From positions 1-64,000 of the forward strand of contig NZ_NIWU01000010.1 in NCBI RefSeq assembly GCF_002236105.1: a stretch of DNA of 64,000 nucleotides. The letters are read 5' to 3'. Numbering within the stretch: the stretch's first letter is position 1; each line of letters begins with the position of its first letter. The notes below the pieces were generated by a model that was not told the origin of the DNA, made no database searches, and saw only the letters and a program-made list of their open reading frames with translations. Shown here piece after piece: positions 44,136 through 52,193 of the stretch. The position numbers were made by a program, and so were the translations under genes. The stretch comes from Pseudomonas umsongensis. Its GTDB lineage: Bacteria > Pseudomonadota > Gammaproteobacteria > Pseudomonadales > Pseudomonadaceae.

Positions 44136-47100
44136 ATGATCCGATCGCCAGCTTCTTCAACCCCGCCGAGTCCAAACATTAATTGCGCAGAAACTGATTC
44201 ATCCAGCTCGCAAACAACTCAGCTATCTCAACATTTAGTCAGCGTAGATAATATAGCTAAAGAGCTCAATCTAGGCATAGAAAGTAACCCGCCTAATCAC
44301 TCGAAAAAAAGCCAAAAGGGTGACGACCGCGATGACTATAAAAAAACAAATCCCTCCTCGAACAGAACCTCGTCAAACACACAACTAACACTAAATGACT
44401 TACGAACGAGCAGTTCAATACATAAAGTACCCCACGACGAGGCAAAAAAATTACTCCATGCCCTCAGGGAGGACATCATCAACAACTGGAATCAAAAAAA
44501 AATACGAGGGAATGATCAGGACTATATTAATGACGAGCAAGAAAATTTAATCACGCGAATAGATAATACTCGCGCCGTGATAGGCCAAATGAATATATCT
44601 CTCCAGAAAAAAGTAGATATTGACTTTTATGTGGCTTTTCAAGCAGGTTATCCCGCGGGTTTGATGGCGCTTAAGAACGAGAACAACCGCGCATCTGTTT
44701 CTATCGAGTATATGTTTACACTTCCAGGATCTTGCGGCCTTGGAAGAATGTTTATTGAGCAGGCAGTTGAAGCATCCATGTCTCTCGGGGGACATGGCAA
44801 CGTACATGTTGAAGCCAAGCCTGAAGCGACCGGATTCTATAAATCCTTAGGGTTTACACAAGATCCTTCAGACCCCATTGAAACCGCAATGGTATTACAT
44901 TCCAAATCGAGGGAAAATCTAAACGTTGACACTCAGGAGGGAGTACGTAGCGCGAATTCAGTCAGTCGTGGTGCTCGGTCACGCCTCCCAAACCCAGCGT
45001 CACAAAACGCGCAGATAAAGGTCGAATTAATCGAAGTTAAAAATCCAAAACATCAATCACCAGCATCTCCCGATAAAATTTTCTCTTTAAGTAAGGATAA
45101 TTCTGGCAATTACGGCTTTTTATCAGCCCAGGGGACGCAAATGACGAGTACCGATACGCCACCTGCAAATGGGCAATTCGTATACATCATCCATCCTGAA
45201 GATCCAGATTGTATCCGCGTCGGCGCTCAGATGTTATTTACCACGGAGGATAGGCAGCGCTTTGTTATTGATGGGCACACTGCGATTTCACATCGCGATC
45301 CTGTCTTATATGCGGGAACCTTGATACTTCAAGATGGTCAACTCCTTTACTGGACCAATCACAGCGGTCATTATGAACCTGGCGAAGAGGCTCGCTTCAC
45401 TAAATTATCCGCTAAAGCCAAGGAACTTTTACCAGAGAGCCTCTTTAAAAACTATAAGGAACTTCCAGATGAAGAAAAAAGGGAACTCCTGGCACTAGGC
45501 GGGTACGCAGATCTCGAGTTCTCTTCAAGTAGCGAAGATGAGGAAACAACCACCCTCAAAATAGATTCTGATAATACAGACAATCAATCACTTATCGTAG
45601 CAAGCAGTTCTTCGCGGCCAAACATTGCTGGATCCCTTCTATCAAAGGCTGGAGACGTAGAGCATTCAACAAAAGTCAGGAGTGCGCTTGATAGCTATTA
45701 TGCAAGTCAATTCAAGGTTGATGGAGAATTCTCCACCACTATTCAGAAAATTGAAAAGCTTGATCAACAGGTTCGCGTCGATCCACCCAAATGGTTTTCT
45801 ACATTAGAAAATGGCGATATATTCAAGAGAAAAACGTGGAACCATTACGCCAGACTTTTGCTTGCAATTTCGCCAAACAACCCAAATGAATTGATAAGGG
45901 CAGCAGCGCCTGCAGTTGTTGCTCCATTCGATTTTGCCATTCGTGCTACTCTGCAAGCCTTGAAAGAAGGAAAACTATCTTCCAAAGAGGCCATTGAGTT
46001 AATATATAAGCCTGATGCCGGTTATGCATCCCCTGCTAGCGTAGTAGCCCCTTACCGCGCTTTACCCCAAGTAAAAGAATTAGCAGACCAACTCTTCGTT
46101 GATGTGCCAGTACAAATTCTAAATGGGGCACAGCCATCGGAGAAAGAAATAATACAAGATTTTTTTGTACAAACACTTAATGAACGTCAGCCGGGCGCCC
46201 CCAGCCTGGCGCGACAACTTTATGAAGCACCCTTCTATGGTTCGCCCAAGGAATCTGACAATCTCAAGCTTAAGATGGAGCAGGAAATTGGCTTACATTT
46301 ATCTAAACCTCTTTTTAAAGCGCTCAAAGCAGAAATCAAGAAAACCGCTGGCTCGTCTACAACTAAAACCTCATCCATAACAACACAGAACGAATCATTA
46401 TCGAGCGAGCCTGTGGCATTCACCTCGTCATTCAATCAGAGCGCACAGGACATAGTAAGTAAATTTCGTGAGTTTTCAGATAAACAACACCGAATTTCAG
46501 CTGCAATGAAAGAAGCAGATATCGACCACCAGAAAAAAGAGCTGGAGCAGAAACTCAAAAAGTGGCAGGACAAGCTTCACACTCACGAATTGAGCGAATA
46601 TTCAAACAATGTGACAGAGGCTTATAACAAATCGCGAACTGCTAACGTTCAAGCGGAGGCTCGTAGCAATTGGGACGTCATCAATGCTTCAAACATTGAT
46701 CACCAACACCAACGTTCAGAACAACACCGTAAAGCATCGATTGAAACTTCCAATTTATCATTTGCAATCGCCAGTTCAAAGGCTTATCAAGAAGCGACCA
46801 CATACAACTTACGCAAGACATTCGAAATAGAACAAATCCGACGCAGCATGCAAACAAGTTCGCCTTGCACTGATAACAACACTGGAGAACTCCCAAACGA
46901 TACTGCCTTGGACACCAACAGCCTAAGGAGTGCCGGTAGCAGTTGGTCTCTTCAATCCAATATGAACTCGGGTTCTGCAGAGTCACTGGGAACATACCCA
47001 AATTACAGCATACCTGAATTGCCGCCTGCCCATACTGGTAGCACTCAAAGTATCCGGCCTGACGATAGCTACGAGCAAGAGAAAGAATATAGAAATTTTA

Positions 47101-47279
47101 GAATGAATAAATTGCAAGAAGAAAAGCAGCAAATAGAAACACAAGAGAAAGAGGTAGCGCAATATCGCAAAGAGATTGATCAGGCCCAACAAGCGAAAGA
47201 AGAACGTATAGCGAAGGGGCAAAACGCAAAACTTAAGGTAATGGGGCTGGATGATTATCGATCGATGAACCCCCTGTAA
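44136..47279 (+). CDS. Large multidomain orphan protein, putative effector or toxin
   Basis: It has 1047 residues, and the gene is much AT-richer than all neighbours. Residues 1-100 are Ser/Pro/Asn-rich with no acidic residue in the first 12 and about 20% Ser in the first 50, as in type III effector leaders. Residues 145-256 resemble a GNAT acetyltransferase (PGSCGLGRMFIEQAVEAS and ATGFYKSLGF). Residues 318-440 hold FVYIIHP, IRVG, GHTAISHRDPVLYAGTL and WTNHSGHYEP, a signature I associate with C-terminal modules of bacterial effector or toxin proteins. Residues 550-735 are helical with no match. Residues 775-905 and 978-1030 are predicted coiled coil. No signal peptide, membrane helix or cysteine motif is present, and no immunity or chaperone gene is next to it. 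The Shine-Dalgarno is weak. Function is inferred, not shown. Confidence 0.6.
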   Translation: MIRSPASSTPPSPNINCAETDSSSSQTTQLSQHLVSVDNIAKELNLGIESNPPNHSKKSQKGDDRDDYKKTNPSSNRTSSNTQLTLNDLRTSSSIHKVPHDEAKKLLHALREDIINNWNQKKIRGNDQDYINDEQENLITRIDNTRAVIGQMNISLQKKVDIDFYVAFQAGYPAGLMALKNENNRASVSIEYMFTLPGSCGLGRMFIEQAVEASMSLGGHGNVHVEAKPEATGFYKSLGFTQDPSDPIETAMVLHSKSRENLNVDTQEGVRSANSVSRGARSRLPNPASQNAQIKVELIEVKNPKHQSPASPDKIFSLSKDNSGNYGFLSAQGTQMTSTDTPPANGQFVYIIHPEDPDCIRVGAQMLFTTEDRQRFVIDGHTAISHRDPVLYAGTLILQDGQLLYWTNHSGHYEPGEEARFTKLSAKAKELLPESLFKNYKELPDEEKRELLALGGYADLEFSSSSEDEETTTLKIDSDNTDNQSLIVASSSSRPNIAGSLLSKAGDVEHSTKVRSALDSYYASQFKVDGEFSTTIQKIEKLDQQVRVDPPKWFSTLENGDIFKRKTWNHYARLLLAISPNNPNELIRAAAPAVVAPFDFAIRATLQALKEGKLSSKEAIELIYKPDAGYASPASVVAPYRALPQVKELADQLFVDVPVQILNGAQPSEKEIIQDFFVQTLNERQPGAPSLARQLYEAPFYGSPKESDNLKLKMEQEIGLHLSKPLFKALKAEIKKTAGSSTTKTSSITTQNESLSSEPVAFTSSFNQSAQDIVSKFREFSDKQHRISAAMKEADIDHQKKELEQKLKKWQDKLHTHELSEYSNNVTEAYNKSRTANVQAEARSNWDVINASNIDHQHQRSEQHRKASIETSNLSFAIASSKAYQEATTYNLRKTFEIEQIRRSMQTSSPCTDNNTGELPNDTALDTNSLRSAGSSWSLQSNMNSGSAESLGTYPNYSIPELPPAHTGSTQSIRPDDSYEQEKEYRNFRMNKLQEEKQQIETQEKEVAQYRKEIDQAQQAKEERIAKGQNAKLKVMGLDDYRSMNPL

Positions 47280-47759
47280 AGACCGTGGTGTCTTAGAACC
47301 AAAAAACCTCCCACATTGGATTGTCAGAGACCATAGGATTTATGCTCACGATTTTCCAGTGTAGGAGGGCCTCGCTCGCGAAGGCGGCCTCACAGTCGCC
47401 ACTTATCCAAAGACGAAGAAAAGCCCGCAGTGTGCACGGATTTTCATCGGCACGATTTCAAACTGTTCGCTGATTTCTTGGCCATCGGCGTGTTTGCGGC
47501 AACCGTAGACGCAAGTCAGTTCATGCATGGGCAGTTCGTAGCGTGGCAGACACTTCCTACTGGCATGCGCCCCTAGCGTATCAGTTGTTTCGGGGGGTTA
47601 ATCACTCCAGAGACTACAACTTGCCTCCACCGAAAAGCGCTACCTCATCAGCTATCACCGGCCATACCATGGACAAATCCGTCAACCTGGACCATGACAA
47701 TGGACGCACATTGGTATTCTGATATACCAGCATTTCCTCACGAGAAAATCCGCTAGGTG
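47280..47759. other. Gene-free junction with mobile-element debris
   Basis: It contains half a REP (GTAGGAGGGCCTCGCTCGCG at about 47363-47382) and the IS66 fragment described separately. The part 47580-47759 shows no feature. It marks the right border of the accessory segment, next to the core-like LuxR gene. Confidence 0.5.
47404..47571 (-). pseudogene. Remnant of an IS66-family transposase (TnpC)
   Basis: The minus-strand frame reads LPRYELPMHELTCVYGCRKH, then ADGQEISEQFEIVPMKIR, and stops at 47404-47406. This is the zinc-binding and following region of IS66 TnpC (consensus HELPEHELTC-x-CG-x-EEISEQLEIVPMQIR, from memory). Only about 55 codons remain of roughly 500, and the last residues before the stop no longer match. 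Confidence 0.7.
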
Positions 47760-50498
47760 CTACACCAACACCCCCAATTCCTTCGCCCGCGCCACCGCCT
47801 GCGTGCGCCGCTCTACCCCCAGCTTGCTGTTGATATGGCTGGCATGGGTTTTCACCGTATGCAGCGAAATGAACAGCTGGTCGCTGATTTCCTGATTCGA
47901 GCAGCCTTGGGCGATCAGGCGCAGGACGGCCATTTCCCGGGTGCTGAGTTGTTCTGACGCGGGGATGGGCTCCAGCGTCGGGCGAGAGGTCATGGCTGGA
48001 AGTTTGTCTGCAAGTTCCTGGGTAACCGGGGTCGGCGCACAGAGTTGAAGCTGCCCACGCAGCCAGTCCGGATGCTCGGCCAATAGCTTTTCAAAGGGTT
48101 GCAATACGCCGCCGGCTGCGGCGTCCAATGCCTGGACCAGCGCCTTGCGGGCTTCGGGTTCGCGCCCGCTGGCCAGCAACAGCGAAACTTTTTGCGTCAG
48201 CGCCATTGCACTGAGCATCTGCCGACCGGTTTGCTGACCATGTTCGAGCAGCGCGTTCAATCGCCCTTCGGCCAGCATCGGCTGGTTCTGGATGACCTCC
48301 AGCAACGCTTGCTGCAGTTCGATGTGCAGCGGCAGTTGCGGATGGAACTCCGGTGGCGCGGCGGGTTGCTCGCCGTTGTAGGTCTGCCCCAAGCGCGCCA
48401 GCCAGGCTTGCGCCAGGTCGGTACGCCCCTGGGCCAGCCAGAGTTCGCATTTGACCAGGGTAATCATTGCCAGGTAGTAGATCGGCGGCACGTCCCAGAT
48501 GTGCATCAGCCGCTCGGCTTCGGCGAGCTCGGCAAAGGCCTTGGCGAACTCACCGCTGTTGCCTTCAAGCCGGGCGATCACGCAATGGCCGATCAGCACG
48601 CTGATATCACGACAGGCGCGGGCTTCACCTAAACCGGCCTGCAAGCGTAGCCGCGCCGCTTGAGGTTGCAGGCGCAAGGCCAACAGGAAGCCCTCATACA
48701 ACGTCAGTCGGGCACGTACGGCAAAGAGCCGCTGCGCCGGTAGCCCCTGCAAGCGTTGCAGCCCTTGGCGGACTTCATCCAGTGCTCGCAGTATTTCGCC
48801 CCGCGCCTGCAACACACGAGCGCGGTCGTAGTGGGCCAGCGCCTCGAACAGCGGATTGCCAACCCGTTGCGCCAGTTCCAGGGAGTCACGGTTCAACGCC
48901 CTGGCACGCCACATGTCGCCATCGGCAATCGCCAGGTTGGACAGGGTCGAAAGGCACATCAATCGCTGGCCATAGCGCTTGCACGGAAGACTCTCCAGCG
49001 CTTCGGTGCAGTAACGTAGGGTCAGCTCGCGGTTACCGCGCCCGCGCGCGATGATCCCGCTCAGGGCCAGCCATTGCGCCAGCATCGACTTCTGCGCCGT
49101 GGCCGACGGCGCTGGCAGGAAGCGGCTCAGGTGGCTGGCCAGTTCCTCGGCAGCGTCCAGCTGGCAGGCCAGGCCCAACGCCCAGCTGTAGAGCACGATC
49201 AGTCGAGGCGTGCTGATCAGCAGGCTATCGGGCAAGTCCATTTTCCAGCGCAGCAACATGCCGACGTTCTGTTCGGCCAGCAGTTGTTCTTCGGAAAGGT
49301 TTTGCACCAGGTTGGCCGCAACGTCCAGGTGCCCGGCTCGCAACGCTTGCTCGACCGCTTCATCGAGCAGTCCCTGGGCGTTGAACCAGCGACAGGCACG
49401 CAGGTGCAGGCTGGCGGCCGGCACCATCGATTGCGCGCCCGGCCGTGTGCGCAGCAGGTCGGAAAACAGATGGTGATAGCGAAACCAGTGACCGTGTTCG
49501 TCCAGCGGCACCAGGAACACTTGGTGGGCAGCCAGGAAGCGCAGGATTTCGGCGCTGTCATGGGCGTCGCGAATGGCGTCGCACAGTTCGCTGCAAAAAC
49601 GTTCCTGGTGGGCGGTGTCGTAGAGAAAGGCTTGCACCTCAGTGGGCAGGAAATCGATCACCTCCTCGAGCAGGTAATCGCGAATCAACCCTTCCCCGCC
49701 GTGCAGTGCCCGAGGCAATGCCCCCTGATTGCCTGCCTCGGAGGCGGCCAGCAACCAGAAGCGCAACCCGGCAACCCAGCCTTCGCTGCGCTGGATCAGG
49801 TTTTCCAGCGCCTCGCCACGCAACGAACTGCTGTGCCGATCGAGCAGGCTCAAGGCTTCATCGTGGGTCAGGCGCAAATCCTGCTCATGCAACTCCAGCA
49901 GTTGGCGCGACAGGCGCAACCGCGCCAGGTGCCAGTCCGGACGCTGTCGACTGGTGACCATCACCAGCAAGCCATCGGGAAGGTGGTTGAGGAAAAACTG
50001 CAGGCAGCGATCGAGCACCGGCCCCTGGGCCAGGTGATAGTCATCGAGCACCAGCAACAGGGGGCTCGCCGTCGATAGATGCACGGCCAGCTCGTCGAGC
50101 AGCCCGTCCAGCCATTCTTCGAAGGCGAACGGCTGATGACGCTGGCGCATCTTCAATAATCCGAGGGACTGCCTGCCCAGTTGCGGAAAAAAATCCTGCA
50201 GGCCTTCGAGCAACCGCTCGAGGAACCGGCCCGGGTCGTTGTCACGCGGACTCAGACCCAGCCAGAGACTTTGCCAGTGCGGCGGCAGTGCCTGACAGAA
50301 CTCCACCGCCAACGAACTCTTGCCGAACCCGGCCGGTGCACTGACCAGCAGCAACCTGCCACCGAGACCGGCGCTCAGGCGCTCGCACAAGCGTGGACGC
50401 AGCACATGGCCGTCCGGCAATGGCGGCCTGAAAAAGCGCCCGTCCAGCGCGGCGACAGCGACGCTTGCAGGACCTGGTGGTGGGGACAGATCAGTCAT
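47760..50498 (-). CDS. MalT-like LuxR-family transcriptional regulator
   Basis: It has 912 residues. The N-terminal STAND ATPase has Walker A SAPAGFGKSSLAVEFCQ and Walker B LLLVLDDYHLA. A long helical tetratricopeptide region follows (about 400-830). The C-terminal LuxR helix-turn-helix is LSTREMAVLRLIAQGCSNQE, then ISDQLFISLHTVKTH. Such MalT-type activators are switched on by a small ligand and ATP. It lies upstream and on the same strand as no immediate target; the DUF1329-DUF1302-acyl-CoA ligase group next to it is its likely target. Confidence 0.92.
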   Translation of the reverse strand: MTDLSPPPGPASVAVAALDGRFFRPPLPDGHVLRPRLCERLSAGLGGRLLLVSAPAGFGKSSLAVEFCQALPPHWQSLWLGLSPRDNDPGRFLERLLEGLQDFFPQLGRQSLGLLKMRQRHQPFAFEEWLDGLLDELAVHLSTASPLLLVLDDYHLAQGPVLDRCLQFFLNHLPDGLLVMVTSRQRPDWHLARLRLSRQLLELHEQDLRLTHDEALSLLDRHSSSLRGEALENLIQRSEGWVAGLRFWLLAASEAGNQGALPRALHGGEGLIRDYLLEEVIDFLPTEVQAFLYDTAHQERFCSELCDAIRDAHDSAEILRFLAAHQVFLVPLDEHGHWFRYHHLFSDLLRTRPGAQSMVPAASLHLRACRWFNAQGLLDEAVEQALRAGHLDVAANLVQNLSEEQLLAEQNVGMLLRWKMDLPDSLLISTPRLIVLYSWALGLACQLDAAEELASHLSRFLPAPSATAQKSMLAQWLALSGIIARGRGNRELTLRYCTEALESLPCKRYGQRLMCLSTLSNLAIADGDMWRARALNRDSLELAQRVGNPLFEALAHYDRARVLQARGEILRALDEVRQGLQRLQGLPAQRLFAVRARLTLYEGFLLALRLQPQAARLRLQAGLGEARACRDISVLIGHCVIARLEGNSGEFAKAFAELAEAERLMHIWDVPPIYYLAMITLVKCELWLAQGRTDLAQAWLARLGQTYNGEQPAAPPEFHPQLPLHIELQQALLEVIQNQPMLAEGRLNALLEHGQQTGRQMLSAMALTQKVSLLLASGREPEARKALVQALDAAAGGVLQPFEKLLAEHPDWLRGQLQLCAPTPVTQELADKLPAMTSRPTLEPIPASEQLSTREMAVLRLIAQGCSNQEISDQLFISLHTVKTHASHINSKLGVERRTQAVARAKELGVLV

Positions 50499-50613
50499 GG
50501 CCGGCTCTTGTTAGTGTTGCGGGTGGCGGCGTTGCAGATGTCCGCAGACTAGCGGTAAACGAGGACGGAATGAAGGTTATTGCTACAAATGGCTACAAAA
50601 AGTCTACACACAC

Positions 50614-50728
50614 TGTAGGAGCGAGCCTGCTCCGGGCGGCGTTCCGACGATGGTCGTGAACGATAGCGCGTGAAGTCTGGCACCACGCGGTGCTCTCTGG
50701 TTTTTCGCGAGCATGCTCGCTCCTACAG
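50614..50728. repeat. REP pair
   Basis: CTGTAGGAGCGAGCCTGCTC at 50614-50633 and an inverted copy CGAGCATGCTCGCTCCTACA at 50708-50727. The spacer of about 75 bases is longer than in other REPINs here. Confidence 0.8.
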
Positions 50729-50737
50729 TGAAAACGC

Positions 50738-50773
50738 AAAAAAAAACGCCCCGAACCAGTCGGGGCGTTTTTC
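50738..50773 (-). terminator. Terminator after the DUF1329 gene
   Basis: AAAACGCCCCGA and TCGGGGCGTTTT arms around CTGGT, followed by a long T run on the minus strand. Confidence 0.85.
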
Positions 50774-50802
50774 CGGAGGATGCGGCCTCAGGTCATTGCA
50801 CG

Positions 50803-52167
50803 TTAGCGAACACCATCCTGGCGCAATGCCGCCGGGGTGAAGTCGCTGGTGGTGGCAGTGAAGCCGAAGTCATACGCCGACTTCTCTTCGTTCTTCATGC
50901 CCAGTGCCAGGTAACGACCCGATTGCAGGTCGTACAGAGCCTCCAGGGTGTACCACGGCACCTGGACGTTGTAATAGTTCTGGGCATGAGCTTCCGCCAC
51001 GCGCCAGAGTTGATTACGACCGTCGTAGTGGTCGATCACAGCCGCCTGCCAGGTGTCTTCATCGATGTAGAAGTCACGCTTGGCGTAGATGTGGCGCTGA
51101 CCTTCCTTCAAGGTTGCCACCACATGCCATACCCGGCGCAGCTCGTAGCGAGCCAGGTCCTGGTTGATGTGGCCGGCCTTGATGATGTCGCTGTACTTGA
51201 GCTTCGGATCATCGAGCTTGTAGGCGTCGGAAGCGATGTACATCTCTTTCTTGCCTTCGAGCTTCCAGTCGTAACGATCCGGCGCGCCGTTGTACATGTC
51301 CAGGTTGTCGGAGGTACGCAGGCCGTCTGCCGCGGTACCCGGTCCGTCATAGGACACTTGTGGCGCACGACGCACGCGACGTTGACCGGCGTTGTAGACC
51401 CATGCCGAACGCGGTTCCGCCACTTGGTCGAGGGTCTCGTGCACCAGCAGCACACCACCGGCCAGACGTGCCGGCGCGGTCACTTTCTGCTTGAAGTAGA
51501 ACAGGATGTTGCCCGGGTTCGCCGGATCGTAGTCCTTCATCTTGTCACGGAATACGAACTGGTCCTGGAAGTACACCAGGCTGAACGAACCGTTCGGCTG
51601 TGGCGTGGCTTGGGTGACCAGTCGGGTTACGCTGCCGCCGCGATAACGGGTGATGTGGTTCCAGATGACTTCCACGCCGCTTTTCGGAATCGGGAACGGT
51701 ATCGCGGTTTCAAAGTTTTTCAGCCCGTTACCGCCTGATACCAGCTCGGTGGTGGTGGCGTTCTTCTTGATGGAGGCGAACACCTCATCCGGCACGGTGG
51801 CACCGCGATGGGACGGGTAAACCGGCATCTTGTAGGTTTCAGGGTAGCGTTTGAACATCGCGTACTGGCCCGGAGCGAGCTTGGCCTTGTACTGGTCGAC
51901 GTTCTGCGCGGTGATGGTAAACAGCGGTTTTTCGCTGGCGTACGGATCGGACAGGAAACCCTTGCTGTCGACGCTGCCGGCATTTTTCGGCATCGGTTTC
52001 CAGGCCGGGATCGAACCGTCGGCATTGCCCGCCATTTCGGCGCCCATCGGGGTCAGGCTCTTGCCCAGCTTGTCCGCTTCTGCCGCCGGGACCGCTGCCA
52101 TTACGCTGGTCGCCAGCAACGACAGTCCCAGGACACCGGCGTGGAACAGACTCTTGGTTATTTTCAT
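50803..52167 (-). CDS. DUF1329 family periplasmic/outer-membrane protein
   Basis: It has 454 residues with a signal peptide (KSLFHAGVLGLSLLATSVMA, cleavage near AAVPA). KLGKSLTPMGAEMAGNADGS and IPAWKPMP are typical of the DUF1329 N-terminus. The fold resembles LolB/LolA-like barrels. The family almost always occurs with DUF1302, as here, 26 bases apart. Transport of a hydrophobic or acylated molecule to the outer membrane is a reasonable guess, given the acyl-CoA ligase next door. Confidence 0.9.
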   Translation of the reverse strand: MKITKSLFHAGVLGLSLLATSVMAAVPAAEADKLGKSLTPMGAEMAGNADGSIPAWKPMPKNAGSVDSKGFLSDPYASEKPLFTITAQNVDQYKAKLAPGQYAMFKRYPETYKMPVYPSHRGATVPDEVFASIKKNATTTELVSGGNGLKNFETAIPFPIPKSGVEVIWNHITRYRGGSVTRLVTQATPQPNGSFSLVYFQDQFVFRDKMKDYDPANPGNILFYFKQKVTAPARLAGGVLLVHETLDQVAEPRSAWVYNAGQRRVRRAPQVSYDGPGTAADGLRTSDNLDMYNGAPDRYDWKLEGKKEMYIASDAYKLDDPKLKYSDIIKAGHINQDLARYELRRVWHVVATLKEGQRHIYAKRDFYIDEDTWQAAVIDHYDGRNQLWRVAEAHAQNYYNVQVPWYTLEALYDLQSGRYLALGMKNEEKSAYDFGFTATTSDFTPAALRQDGVR

Positions 52168-52193
52168 GTGTGTACTCGTCCTGAAAATAGTGC

